The notes: a model not told the origin generated them from the sequence alone. Counted from the first letter of the stretch, positions 55,039-63,999 are shown. The stretch: 64,000 nt of DNA from Sinomicrobium sp. (GCA_029266035.1 JAJUFH010000006.1:40248-104247); one strand, 5' to 3'. Numbers and translations are program-made.

Positions 55039-56106
55039 ATGAAAACCGTAAAGGGTCCGGGAGTATTCCTCGCGCAATTTGTAGACCACAAGGCTCCTTT
55101 CAATTCGCTGGAAGGCCTGTGCGAATGGGCTTCATCGCTAGGGTACAAAGGAATACAAATCCCCACCACCGAAAACTTTCTGATAGAGCTCGAAAAAGCA
55201 GGGAGTACAGACGAAACGGAAGGGCAGGAATACTGTGATGCACTAAAAGAAAAAATAGGAGCATACGGACTGGAGATCACGGAGCTCTCTACCCACCTTC
55301 AAGGGCAGCTTGTCGCCGTACATCCGGCCTACGACATCATGTTTGACAACTTTGCTCCCAAGGCCTACAAAAACAATCCCAAAGCCCGTACCGAATGGGC
55401 CGTGGACCAAGTAAAAAAAGCAGCTAAGGCAAGCAGAAGACTCGGCTTGAAAGCCCATGCCACCTTTTCGGGTTCGCTCTTATGGCACACTGCACACCCC
55501 TGGCCTCAACGTCCGCAGGGTCTTGTAGAAATGGGCTTTGATGAACTCGCAAAACGCTGGAAACCCATACTAGACACCTACGACGAAAACGGAGTAGATC
55601 TCTGCTATGAAATCCACCCCGGTGAGGACCTGCACGACGGAGATACCTTTGAGCGATTTCTCAAAGCTACCGGAAATCACAAAAGGATAAATATCCTCTA
55701 CGACCCCAGTCACTTCGTATTGCAGCAACTGGATTACATCGCCTATATAGACCACTACCACGAATTTATCAAGGCCTTCCACGTGAAAGATGCCGAGTTC
55801 AACCCCACGGGAAAAAAAGGAACCTTCGGAGGATATAACGATTGGATAGACCGGGCAGGACGGTATCGATCTCTCGGAGACGGGCAGGTAGATTTTAAAA
55901 CCATTTTTTCCAAACTCACCCAATACGGCTGCGACGTATGGGCCGTAATGGAATGGGAGTGCTGTATAAAATCGCCCGAACAAGGCGCCCGAGAAGGGGC
56001 TCCTTTTATACAACAGCATATCATAGAAGCTACAGAAAAGGCCTTTGACAACTTTGCCGGGGGCGATGTAGACAAAGACAAACTGACAAGAATACTGGGA
56101 TTGTAA
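55039..56106 (+). CDS. Sugar phosphate isomerase/epimerase-like protein (cytoplasmic)
   Basis: A 355-residue TIM-barrel protein of the same superfamily as the two Tat-exported ones but without any export signal. Candidate metal ligands lie in CYEIHPGED (Glu), LYDPSHFVLQ (Asp, His), AFHVKDAEF (His) and AVMEWEC (Glu). Probably acts on the imported product after, or before, the Gfo/Idh/MocA enzyme. The pairing with an oxidoreductase is a very frequent arrangement for keto-sugar pathways. Confidence 0.88.
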   Translation: MKTVKGPGVFLAQFVDHKAPFNSLEGLCEWASSLGYKGIQIPTTENFLIELEKAGSTDETEGQEYCDALKEKIGAYGLEITELSTHLQGQLVAVHPAYDIMFDNFAPKAYKNNPKARTEWAVDQVKKAAKASRRLGLKAHATFSGSLLWHTAHPWPQRPQGLVEMGFDELAKRWKPILDTYDENGVDLCYEIHPGEDLHDGDTFERFLKATGNHKRINILYDPSHFVLQQLDYIAYIDHYHEFIKAFHVKDAEFNPTGKKGTFGGYNDWIDRAGRYRSLGDGQVDFKTIFSKLTQYGCDVWAVMEWECCIKSPEQGAREGAPFIQQHIIEATEKAFDNFAGGDVDKDKLTRILGL

Positions 56107-56160
56107 TTTGAGATTCTAATAATACAGAGTGGTTATTTCCGCTTGTAAAAAATACAGAAG

Positions 56161-56925
56161 ATGAAAAGAATAAGTATTTGTATGGTCGCACTGGCACTGA
56201 TGAGCGGCTGCAAGGAAAAAGTTGACAAAAACAAACCGAAACAAGAGGGTGCAATAAAGCTTGACACACAGCAGAACAACAGTTCGGAAAAAGCTGAGGG
56301 TGAATGGGTCTTTCTTTTCGACGGAAAGACCTTTAGCGGTTGGCACGGCTACAATGCCGATGAGATTTCTCCGGAGTGGAGTGTTGTAGACGGAGCTATG
56401 GTACTCACGCCAGACAACGACAACAAAGCGGGCGGGAAGAACCTGGTAAGTGACAAAGACTACACTAACTTTGAACTCTCCTTGGAATGGAAAATATCAG
56501 AAGGGGGAAACAGCGGAGTATTTTGGGGCGTAAGAGAAATCGCGGAACTACCAGAGCCCTATCAAACAGGGCCGGAGATACAAATCATCGACAACGAAAG
56601 GCATCCCGATGCCAAGGTAGGTCCTAGTCACCAATCGGGTGCCCTGTACGATATGGTCGACCCCTCCAGTGAAATGGCAAAGCCGGCGGGTGAGTGGAAT
56701 ACCATGATTGTAAAAATAGATCACAACAGCAACGAGGGCAAAGTGTGGCTCAACGGAGTAGAGATCGTGAGTTTTCCCGTACACGGTGAGGAGTGGAAAA
56801 ATATGATCGACAACTCCAAGTTTAAAGGATGGGAAGGCTTCGGAGTTTACAAAACGGGCAAGATAGGACTTCAACACCACGGCGACAAAGTATCTTTTAG
56901 AAACATAAAAATAAGGTCTTTATAA
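56161..56925 (+). CDS. DUF1080 lipoprotein (3-keto-disaccharide hydrolase family), copy 1
   Basis: A 254-residue secreted protein. Signal peptide with lipobox MSGC, then a DUF1080 (3-keto-disaccharide hydrolase, concanavalin-like jelly-roll) domain: FLFDGKTFSGWHGYN near the start, ELSLEWKISEGGNSGVFW, PEIQIIDNERHPDA, GEWNTMIVKID and a terminal FRNIKIRSL. Members cleave 3-keto-glycosides made by glucoside 3-dehydrogenases, the activity expected to follow the GMC enzyme here. It is lipid-anchored and thus extracytoplasmic. Confidence 0.92.
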   Translation: MKRISICMVALALMSGCKEKVDKNKPKQEGAIKLDTQQNNSSEKAEGEWVFLFDGKTFSGWHGYNADEISPEWSVVDGAMVLTPDNDNKAGGKNLVSDKDYTNFELSLEWKISEGGNSGVFWGVREIAELPEPYQTGPEIQIIDNERHPDAKVGPSHQSGALYDMVDPSSEMAKPAGEWNTMIVKIDHNSNEGKVWLNGVEIVSFPVHGEEWKNMIDNSKFKGWEGFGVYKTGKIGLQHHGDKVSFRNIKIRSL

Positions 56926-57100
56926 GCAAAATCGATATAAAATCAAGTCCCCGATAAAAGTGGTAAATTGATTTAACATCTTATCGCCTTGGCGAATATT
57001 GATTTCTCTTTGATTAAAGATTAGAAAATAAAAGGTAAAAAATTGTATTTTAGAACCCTGTTTTTTCAGCAGATAAATAATCTTATTACAACATACCTTT

Positions 57101-58180
57101 ATGAAATCATTACTCCAATGGACCATTTTTATACCGATTTTAGCCTGGATTTTGTTTTTTTCAGGTTTAATTCCCAATAGTGGATTCTCCCAAATTATTG
57201 CGAGTATTTTGCTTGTTTTCAGCGTAATGGCCTCGGTACACCATTCTGAAGTAATCGCTGAAAAGGTTGGTGAACCTTTCGGAACCATTATTCTTGCAGT
57301 ATCTATTACAGTGATCGAGGTTTCTATTATTGTGTCACTGATGTTGTCTGAAGCTACTGATTCGGCTTCTACACTCGCGAGAGATACGGTCTATTCGGCC
57401 ACTATGCTTATTCTAAATGGTATTATTGGATTTTGTTTGCTGATAGGTGGACTAAAACATTACGAACAGAAATTTTCCGCTTCTTCAGTAACTATCGCTT
57501 TGGTTTCTTTGATTTCAATCGTGGTCTTTACATTGGTGTTTCCCACCTTTACAAAAAGTGTTCAAGGCTCTTATTATTCCACACCTCAGCTTATTTTCGC
57601 ATCTGTTGTCTGCCTGGTTATCTACACCACTTTTCTATTGGCCCAAACAAGGCAATACCGACAATATTTTCTCACCGTTGGCGTAGACGAAAACGAAGAA
57701 ACCGCAACTCCCATCAAAATTAGTAATAAGGTATTTATAACAAGTCTTATCGCACTAATTGCCAGCTTGGGTATAGTAGTTTTATTGGCAAAGACCCTTT
57801 CACCAACTATCGAAGGTATTATTGTAGGATACAATTTACCTAAAACATTGGTAGGGGTTGTCATTGCAGCCATTATTTTATTACCAGAAGCCCTAGCTGC
57901 AATCTTCGCTGCAAGTAAAAACAGGCTTCAAACCAGTTTAAATCTGGCATTGGGATCAGCATTGGCAAGTATAGGGCTAACAATTCCCAGTGTGGCTATA
58001 TTGTGCATTATAATGGATATTCCCATTATTTTGGGATTAGACATCAACTCTATCGTTCTATTGGCATTATCCGTATTTACCGTAATGCTATCGTTAAATA
58101 GGGGAAAATCAAATTTTATATACGGTGTAGTGCTCCTAGTCAATTTATTTGCTTTTATATTTCTGATGATTTATCCTTAA
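57101..58180 (+). CDS. Ca2+/H+ antiporter, CaCA superfamily (ChaA-like)
   Basis: A 359-residue polytopic protein with about 11 membrane segments. The two alpha repeats are evident: EKVGEPFGTIILAVSITVIEV in the first half (acidic residues at the ion site) and LLPEALAAIFAASKNRLQ with SALASIGLTIPSVAIL in the second. It is full length. The gene is visibly more AT-rich than its neighbours and uses TTG, ATT and TTA codons where they use CTC, ATC and CTA, and it has no functional link to sugar metabolism; it looks like a separately acquired insertion between the DUF1080 genes. Confidence 0.88.
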   Translation: MKSLLQWTIFIPILAWILFFSGLIPNSGFSQIIASILLVFSVMASVHHSEVIAEKVGEPFGTIILAVSITVIEVSIIVSLMLSEATDSASTLARDTVYSATMLILNGIIGFCLLIGGLKHYEQKFSASSVTIALVSLISIVVFTLVFPTFTKSVQGSYYSTPQLIFASVVCLVIYTTFLLAQTRQYRQYFLTVGVDENEETATPIKISNKVFITSLIALIASLGIVVLLAKTLSPTIEGIIVGYNLPKTLVGVVIAAIILLPEALAAIFAASKNRLQTSLNLALGSALASIGLTIPSVAILCIIMDIPIILGLDINSIVLLALSVFTVMLSLNRGKSNFIYGVVLLVNLFAFIFLMIYP

Positions 58181-58191
58181 ACAGAGAACAA

Positions 58192-58974
58192 ATGATATAT
58201 CCACTCGTAAAAATGTCAAAAACTCAATTATGCATCTTAGTGTTCTTCACAGGTAGTATATGTATTTACGCCCAGCAAAACGGCCTTGAAAAAGAACCCA
58301 CAAATCCTGAGGCCACCGAGTTTTACAGTCCGGTGCCTCCAAAGGTAATCCCAGCTGTAGAGAACAATGGGATTCCGAGTGATGCCATAGTGTTGTTTGA
58401 CGGAAAGAATTTGGACGAATGGATCAGTGTCAAGACAAAAGAAAGGGCAAAATGGGTATTGAACAGCGATGGCAGTATGTCGGTAAAACCCGGAGTCGGC
58501 GACATTCAAAGCAAAAAAGAATTTGGAAGTGTACAGCTTCACCTCGAATGGAAATCGCCCGAAAAGATAGAAGGAAACAGTCAGAATCGGGGAAACAGTG
58601 GTGTATTTCTCCAAGGGCTGTACGAAATACAGATCCTAGACAACAACGACAATGAGACCTATGTAAACGGACAGGTAGGATCGCTATACAAACAACAAGC
58701 CCCATTGGCCATGGCCTCTGTAAAAACCGGTGAATGGAATACCTACGACATCATCTTTCACGCGCCTGAATTTGAAAAGGGACAACGCGTAAAAAAGGGA
58801 ACCATCACCGTGATACACAACGGCATTCTCATTCAAGACCACGTAGAGATCAAGGGAACCACCGAATACATAGGATGGCCCAAAGTAAAGCCACATGCTA
58901 AGGGGCCCATAATACTACAGGATCACGGGAGTCCGGTAAGCTACCGGAATATCTGGATTAGGGAACTTCCTTAA
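58192..58974 (+). CDS. DUF1080 protein (3-keto-disaccharide hydrolase family), copy 2
   Basis: A 260-residue secreted DUF1080 protein. The N-terminus LCILVFFTGSICIYAQ is a signal peptide without a lipobox (an internal start at 58213, MSKTQLC, is also possible). The DUF1080 domain covers the rest: VLFDGKNLDEWIS, QLHLEWKSPEKIEGNSQN, GNSGVFLQGLYEIQILDN, TGEWNTYDIIF and SYRNIWIREL. Sequence similarity to copy 1 is limited to the conserved motifs, so it is an old paralogue or a separate acquisition rather than a recent duplicate. A terminator follows. Confidence 0.9.
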   Translation: MIYPLVKMSKTQLCILVFFTGSICIYAQQNGLEKEPTNPEATEFYSPVPPKVIPAVENNGIPSDAIVLFDGKNLDEWISVKTKERAKWVLNSDGSMSVKPGVGDIQSKKEFGSVQLHLEWKSPEKIEGNSQNRGNSGVFLQGLYEIQILDNNDNETYVNGQVGSLYKQQAPLAMASVKTGEWNTYDIIFHAPEFEKGQRVKKGTITVIHNGILIQDHVEIKGTTEYIGWPKVKPHAKGPIILQDHGSPVSYRNIWIRELP

Positions 58975-58996
58975 AATCACCGTCTAAACCGAAGAG

Positions 58997-59046
58997 AACA
59001 CCGATTCGAGCCAATAGCCCGGAAGCCGGTGTTTTTTATTTAATAC
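58997..59046 (+). terminator. Terminator after the catabolic cluster
   Basis: AACACCG (58997-59003) pairs with CGGTGTT (59037-59043), the stem continuing into a T-run; the 33-base interior can form a smaller hairpin. Confidence 0.75.
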
Positions 59047-59067
59047 CCTTATGTTTTCTAATTTACT

Positions 59068-59075
59068 TACCTTTG
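59068..59075 (+). promoter_or_regulatory. -7 promoter element for yicC-gmk-nadD
   Basis: TACCTTTG, 27 bases before the yicC start, within the 16-base string shared with the MMPL promoter. Confidence 0.6.
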
Positions 59076-59102
59076 CCCAACTTATTTCTATAAAAAATCA
59101 GG

Positions 59103-59960
59103 ATGATAAAATCGATGACGGGCTTCGGGAAGTCGGTAGTACAACTCCCTAACAAAAAGATCACCATAGAACTCAAGTCGCTCAACAGCAAAAGTCTGGA
59201 TCTCAATGCCAGGATTCCCTCTCTGTACAGGGAAAAAGAGCTGCAAATGCGCAATACCATAGCCAGCTCTCTGGTTCGGGGAAAAGTGGATTTCGGTCTC
59301 TATGTGGAGATCACAGGAGAAGAGACCTCCTCCCAGATCAACGAAGCCGCGGTAAGGGAATATATCCGTCAACTCCGAAACATCAGCGATGCCGACGATA
59401 TCGATCTGCTCAAGATGGCTATACGTATGCCGGACGCTCTCAAAACAGAGCGAGCTGATATAGACGAAAAAGAATTTGAAGCTATTTCCAACGCCCTGAA
59501 CGAGGCCATTGTAGAAATAGACAACTTTCGTCGTGAGGAAGGAAGCGCACTCGAAAAAGATTTCCTGTTGCGTATAGAAAACATTAGACAACTATTGGAT
59601 CAGGTAAAGACCCTCGACCCGGAACGTATAGCTCACGTGCGTGAACGCCTGGAAAAAGCTGTGGGCGACCTCAAGGAAAACGTAGACAAAAACCGATTTG
59701 AACAGGAGCTCATATACTATCTGGAAAAGTTTGATATCACAGAAGAAAAGGTGCGGCTTACCAATCACCTCGACTACTTTATCAGCTCTTTAAACTCAGA
59801 AGACTCCAACGGACGAAAGCTCGGTTTTATCGGTCAGGAAATAGGAAGGGAGATCAACACCATAGGCTCAAAGGCCAACTACGCCCCTATGCAGAAAATT
59901 GTGGTGCAAATGAAAGACGAACTGGAAAAGATCAAGGAACAAGTACTCAATGTGCTGTAA
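59103..59960 (+). CDS. yicC: YicC/YloC family endoribonuclease
   Basis: A 285-residue protein of the YicC family, whose members are metal-dependent endoribonucleases involved in RNA decay. The N-terminal SMTGFGKSVVQ and LNSKSLDLNARIP motifs, the central RREEGSALEKDF and the conserved C-terminus (LGFIGQEIGREINTIGSKAN, then KDELEKIKEQVLNVL) are present. It heads the yicC-gmk-nadD gene set that is conserved in flavobacteria. Confidence 0.93.
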   Translation: MIKSMTGFGKSVVQLPNKKITIELKSLNSKSLDLNARIPSLYREKELQMRNTIASSLVRGKVDFGLYVEITGEETSSQINEAAVREYIRQLRNISDADDIDLLKMAIRMPDALKTERADIDEKEFEAISNALNEAIVEIDNFRREEGSALEKDFLLRIENIRQLLDQVKTLDPERIAHVRERLEKAVGDLKENVDKNRFEQELIYYLEKFDITEEKVRLTNHLDYFISSLNSEDSNGRKLGFIGQEIGREINTIGSKANYAPMQKIVVQMKDELEKIKEQVLNVL

Positions 59961-59987
59961 AACCCCATAACCCAATCCTGAACGGAT

Positions 59988-60587
59988 ATGTCAGACAACA
60001 ATACTCCAGAACAAGGAAAACTCATAGTATTTTCGGCCCCTTCCGGCAGTGGAAAAACCACTATTGTACGACATTTGCTGGGCATTGAAAAATTGAATCT
60101 GGAATTTTCTATTTCCGCCACTTCACGTGCGCCACGAGGAGAAGAAAAAGACGGAAAGGACTATTACTTTCTCAGCACTAAAGAATTTAAAAAACACATT
60201 AAGGAAGAGGACTTCCTGGAGTGGGAAGAAGTGTACCGAGACAATTTTTACGGAACCCTCAAAAGTGAGGTAGAGCGTATTTGGGCATTGGGAAAGCACG
60301 TTATATTCGACATCGATGTAGCGGGAGGATTGCGTATCAAGAAAAAATTTCCCGATCGAACCTTGGCTGTCTTTGTAAAGCCCCCAAGTATAGACGAATT
60401 AAAAATACGTCTCAAAAAACGCAAGACCGAACCGGAAGACAAGATCAATATGCGTATTGCAAAAGCTTCGGTAGAGCTAGCTACGGCTCCACAATTTGAC
60501 AAAATCATTAAAAACTACGATCTTGCAACTGCCCTCAGAGAGGCAGAAGAGTTGGTTGACAACTTTGTAAACGGGCATACAGACTAA
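59988..60587 (+). CDS. gmk: Guanylate kinase
   Basis: Phosphorylates GMP to GDP. The P-loop is FSAPSGSGKTTIVRHLLG; the GMP-binding region SISATSRAPRGEEKDGKDYY and FLEWEEVYRDNFYGT follow, then HVIFDIDVAGGLRIKKKFP. The 199-residue length is standard. Lies between yicC and nadD with short gaps. Confidence 0.96.
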   Translation: MSDNNTPEQGKLIVFSAPSGSGKTTIVRHLLGIEKLNLEFSISATSRAPRGEEKDGKDYYFLSTKEFKKHIKEEDFLEWEEVYRDNFYGTLKSEVERIWALGKHVIFDIDVAGGLRIKKKFPDRTLAVFVKPPSIDELKIRLKKRKTEPEDKINMRIAKASVELATAPQFDKIIKNYDLATALREAEELVDNFVNGHTD

Positions 60588-60602
60588 TACAACGATTACA
60601 GC

Positions 60603-61190
60603 GTGACTATCCACAAAAAGACAGGCCTTTTTTTCGGAACCTTCAACCCGGTTCACATCGGACATATCATTATTGCCAATCACTTTGCCGAACACAGCGA
60701 TTTAGACGAGATATGGCTGGTGGTTACCCCCCATAATCCGTTTAAGAAAAAAAGCAGCTTACTCCCCGATCACCACCGTTTGGAAATGGTGTACCGAGCC
60801 ACGAAAGACTTTGAAAAGATAAAGCCCTCCGACATAGAATTCAAACTCCCACAGCCCAACTATACCGTAAATACACTTGCGTACCTACAAGAAAAATACC
60901 CGAACAGGGAATTTTGTCTCATCATGGGCGAAGACAATCTGAAAGGATTGCACAAGTGGAAAAACTACGAACTTATTCTCAAACATCACGCGGTTTACGT
61001 ATACCCCAGGATTACCCCTTCTGTGCAAACCGTTCAAGTTTCTCTCGACCGCATCTTTAAGGTCGATGCTCCCATTATAGAAATATCTGCAACCGCGGTA
61101 CGCAAAGATATAAAAGAGGGGAGAAATGTAACTCCCCTCCTACATCACGAGGTGTGGAAATATATCGATGAAATGAATTTTTACAGATAA
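60603..61190 (+). CDS. nadD: Nicotinate-nucleotide adenylyltransferase
   Basis: Converts nicotinate mononucleotide and ATP to deamido-NAD. The nucleotidyl-transferase motif GTFNPVHIGHIII at the N-terminus and ISATAVRKDI near the C-terminus (the variant ISSTxIR motif) define the family. The gene starts with GTG at 60603, 16 bases after gmk. The 195 residues are full length. Confidence 0.93.
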   Translation: MTIHKKTGLFFGTFNPVHIGHIIIANHFAEHSDLDEIWLVVTPHNPFKKKSSLLPDHHRLEMVYRATKDFEKIKPSDIEFKLPQPNYTVNTLAYLQEKYPNREFCLIMGEDNLKGLHKWKNYELILKHHAVYVYPRITPSVQTVQVSLDRIFKVDAPIIEISATAVRKDIKEGRNVTPLLHHEVWKYIDEMNFYR

Positions 61191-61219
61191 ATTCACTTCG
61201 CTCGGCTGTCAAACCTCAC

Positions 61220-63352
61220 TTATTTTTTGTTGCTCTTCACCAAAATATCGATCACTTCCCGTCCGTTGGAAGAGCCCAAAGTAATATCGTCTACCCTAAT
61301 CGCCGCGTACAAGTTACGTCCCGAAGCATTCGATTTAAAATAGATAATATCTCCAGGTTCCATACGTCGCACTCGAGTAGCCGGACCGTTGTTCTGCAAT
61401 TCATAACCCGATCTTGAAGTGATATTGCTCACAGCAGCATTGTAAGCATCGATCAAAGACTGTCGAGTACTCAACTCGTCGAAGGTGTCGTTTTCCGCCT
61501 GAGTGGGATTGGACAATCGCACAAAGGTTCCGCTATTTCTAACAGACCAATCAGCTATACGTGTAGAGCTTCCCCAAGCGGTAACTGCACCATTTGAAGG
61601 AGCCATAAAATTAGCGTGACCTACCCCCGACCATAGGTTGAGCATGTCTATGCTGCTCTTCACCTGATCGGCCGATTCCGGATCGTGTCTCTTGATATTG
61701 GCTAAGTCTACGTGATAAGTATCACCTTCAGGACCTAATGAAGACCACCCTCCCACGGCAAGAGTACCCGCTTTTAAGACATCCTTACTTCGCGGTACGC
61801 TTACCGCCTGACTCTTATCTACTTTAGCCGACAGCGTTATTGAACCCGCACTTCCGGTAGCATAGCCCGTAACCTTAAACGCCGCCAATATTTTCTTTGA
61901 AGACGAGCGGAAGAAGATCACATCTCCGTTTTGTATTTTGTTGACGTGTTCTCCCGAACCGTGTTCGGTGAGGGAATAACCGGATTGTGAAGAGACCATA
62001 CTTTGAGCCTGCTGGTAGGCGTCGTGTAAATCTCCTACATTTTGGGCATTAGTAAACAAGGCATTAGCTTGAGAAGAAGCGTCTAGTTTAATAAATGTTC
62101 CTTCATTTTTAACCAACCAGTTTGCATTGATCTTGTCGCCGGTATCCCATTGACTCAAGCGACTCGCATCGGAAGGTGCTATAAAATTAGCTCCGGTACT
62201 GCTGCCGTTTAAAAAGACAAAGTCTATTTTTTCTTGGTGATACAAGGCATTTTCTGCAGGCTCCAATTGCTTGCTCGGATACCCGTATGTCTGCCCGTTT
62301 ACCACATTCAGAAAACGCGGTCCGTTCAGATATCCCGGGTTGTCTAAGGTTACCTGATAGGTCCCTATAGACGCATTCTCATCAACAGGGTCGGCAATCT
62401 CCGTAATATCCATATAATTCAACATCACTTTGGCAAACTTTTTGGCAAAGGCCGCACGATTGGTAGCGTTGTCTCTCAATCCTACCCGATTACACTCAAT
62501 TTGAAAACCGTATACATTCGGATAGTCGTCGGAGGTAAAATGACGGGTGTTGTAGCCTCCGTTAAAAAAGGCTTCCCCAGTAGCCGGATAAGGATCCTGC
62601 TTGCTGGGCACAGCTCTATATCCTTCGTTTTCCATCATAGTCCCAAAGGCATTGTCGCCCAACATCATCTCTCGAAAATCCATATAGGGATTCAGCTCCA
62701 TCAGGTTGTTGATAGATGAATTCCCGGAATGTGTCGGCAAATTGACACCGTTGTACACATTTATCAGGCTGCTTCTACCTAGGCTATACCCCAGCTCTAA
62801 ACGCAGATTGGGGTGCCCGTGTCCGTGAAGGTCTATATAAATGGCTCGCCCGTGCTTGGCAACAGCGTCGTTGAGGGCGGTGTCTATATAATTGTGAAAG
62901 GTATGCCAGGCAGTCTCCATCTGCGAATTGCCACAGGTAGCGTCGGCAATCGCCCTGTTCTGATCGATTTTGGCCCTTTGCAAATGACAGAAAATAATAT
63001 AAGGCCGAATATTGTACTTACTGATAAATTCCTGCTCTATAGCCCGTGCCAGCTCGCGGGTATTGGCATCTGTAATCGTAGTGGGATTATTACATGTACG
63101 GTCGGGAATATTAGAAGGCTTAAGGTTTCCCCCGTGAGGTACACTGATCACCAAAGGGATATTCCCAACTACCACCTCCGTCCAGTTGTTGGAATCTTTG
63201 TACACATCACCGCTCTGCCAATTACTGGCTACTGCATTGGCTTCAGAATTCAGAACGGGATCTTCAGGGGTAAATTCTTTTACACAAGAATAGAAAATAA
63301 CGGCACTCAGCATCGCGAATACCATTAAAACGCGGGTAAACTTGTTTTTCAT
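61220..63352 (-). CDS. Lipoprotein with N-formylglutamate-amidohydrolase-like domain and duplicated C-terminal domain
   Basis: A 710-residue exported protein. The signal peptide ends at Cys23 (VIFYSC, lipobox-like). Residues about 55-315 look like the N-formylglutamate amidohydrolase superfamily: SVPHGG at 70-75, TDANTRE at 94-100, RAKIDQNRAI and YIDLHGHGHPN at 172-182, giving the metal ligands. The rest consists of two related units (about 330-510 and 535-706), each with ANFxAPS, a W-x-V-(K/R)-N-x-GTF motif, an AYQ/AYN helix, SGY and GD(V/I)I(F/Y)F(R/K)S. The units have no family name I recognise. The substrate may be an N-acyl or formyl compound, or a peptidoglycan fragment; this is unproven. 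Confidence 0.75.
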   Translation of the reverse strand: MKNKFTRVLMVFAMLSAVIFYSCVKEFTPEDPVLNSEANAVASNWQSGDVYKDSNNWTEVVVGNIPLVISVPHGGNLKPSNIPDRTCNNPTTITDANTRELARAIEQEFISKYNIRPYIIFCHLQRAKIDQNRAIADATCGNSQMETAWHTFHNYIDTALNDAVAKHGRAIYIDLHGHGHPNLRLELGYSLGRSSLINVYNGVNLPTHSGNSSINNLMELNPYMDFREMMLGDNAFGTMMENEGYRAVPSKQDPYPATGEAFFNGGYNTRHFTSDDYPNVYGFQIECNRVGLRDNATNRAAFAKKFAKVMLNYMDITEIADPVDENASIGTYQVTLDNPGYLNGPRFLNVVNGQTYGYPSKQLEPAENALYHQEKIDFVFLNGSSTGANFIAPSDASRLSQWDTGDKINANWLVKNEGTFIKLDASSQANALFTNAQNVGDLHDAYQQAQSMVSSQSGYSLTEHGSGEHVNKIQNGDVIFFRSSSKKILAAFKVTGYATGSAGSITLSAKVDKSQAVSVPRSKDVLKAGTLAVGGWSSLGPEGDTYHVDLANIKRHDPESADQVKSSIDMLNLWSGVGHANFMAPSNGAVTAWGSSTRIADWSVRNSGTFVRLSNPTQAENDTFDELSTRQSLIDAYNAAVSNITSRSGYELQNNGPATRVRRMEPGDIIYFKSNASGRNLYAAIRVDDITLGSSNGREVIDILVKSNKK

Positions 63353-63846
63353 AGTTGTTGATAGGTTAATTGGGTTAAAATGTTAATAAGTTTTAACTAA
63401 ATTCTTATTTATTTTTTAAAATCGCAAGTTTTACTCATAAAATTTGAATTTATTTTTTACAGAAAAGAGAGGAGAGATATTTTGAGGTGAGGGAGTGATT
63501 TCTTTGCTGGGAGGAGTTTTGTTGTTTGTTTTGTAGTTGATTAGTTTGTAGTTTTTAGTTCTTAGTGTGACTTGGGTTTGACAGCCGGAGCCTCTGGAAT
63601 AACGTTAAGGACTTGGGATATTGGGACGGGTTTGCGCTTTCAGCCCGAAAAAACTTCTCCTCACCTCTTCTTCTCCCCGTCTCCAAGTCTCTCTGTCTAG
63701 TGCTGTCATCACGAGAACTAACATTTAGGCAACCGCATAAATTTTAATGACGCCTCCCTACACTAAATTGCTGTTAATCAGTGGTTTGTTAAAAATGCGT
63801 CATGGGTAGGAGGTGACGTGGTGATCTTCTTACAAGTACACCCAGA
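63353..63846. other. Gene-free stretch with AT-rich and repetitive sequence
   Basis: About 490 bases without a credible coding frame between the amidohydrolase-like gene and the truncated frame at the right edge. It starts with AT-rich sequence that would hold the promoter of the gene at 61220-63352. A TAGTT-rich low-complexity run lies near 63530-63565, and ATGACGC (63747-63753) and GCGTCAT (63797-63803) form an inverted repeat. Confidence 0.55.
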
Positions 63847-63999
63847 TCATGGCTCCTCTTCCCCAAGCATTCTCCAACTTTTGACGAGGTAATTACTGCG
63901 AGCCTGATCCTTTACCCCGCCATAGATCAATGTTTTGGAAATGGGTTGTGGTGCTACAAATTTTTCAAACTTATCCAATCCCTTGAAATGCTCACTCTT
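63847..63999 (-). CDS. C-terminal end of a probable AAA/DUF4143-type ATPase (partial)
   Basis: Read from the right edge on the minus strand, an open frame of 50 residues ends at TGA (63847-63849). The sequence HFKGLDKFEKF, then SKTLIYGGVKDQARSNYLV and KSWRMLGEEEP resembles the C-terminus of ATPases that pair an AAA domain with DUF4143, where a GGDE-like loop and a final Trp are common. The N-terminal part lies outside the window. Whether the gene is intact is unknown. Confidence 0.5.
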   Translation of the reverse strand, partial: KSEHFKGLDKFEKFVAPQPISKTLIYGGVKDQARSNYLVKSWRMLGEEEP

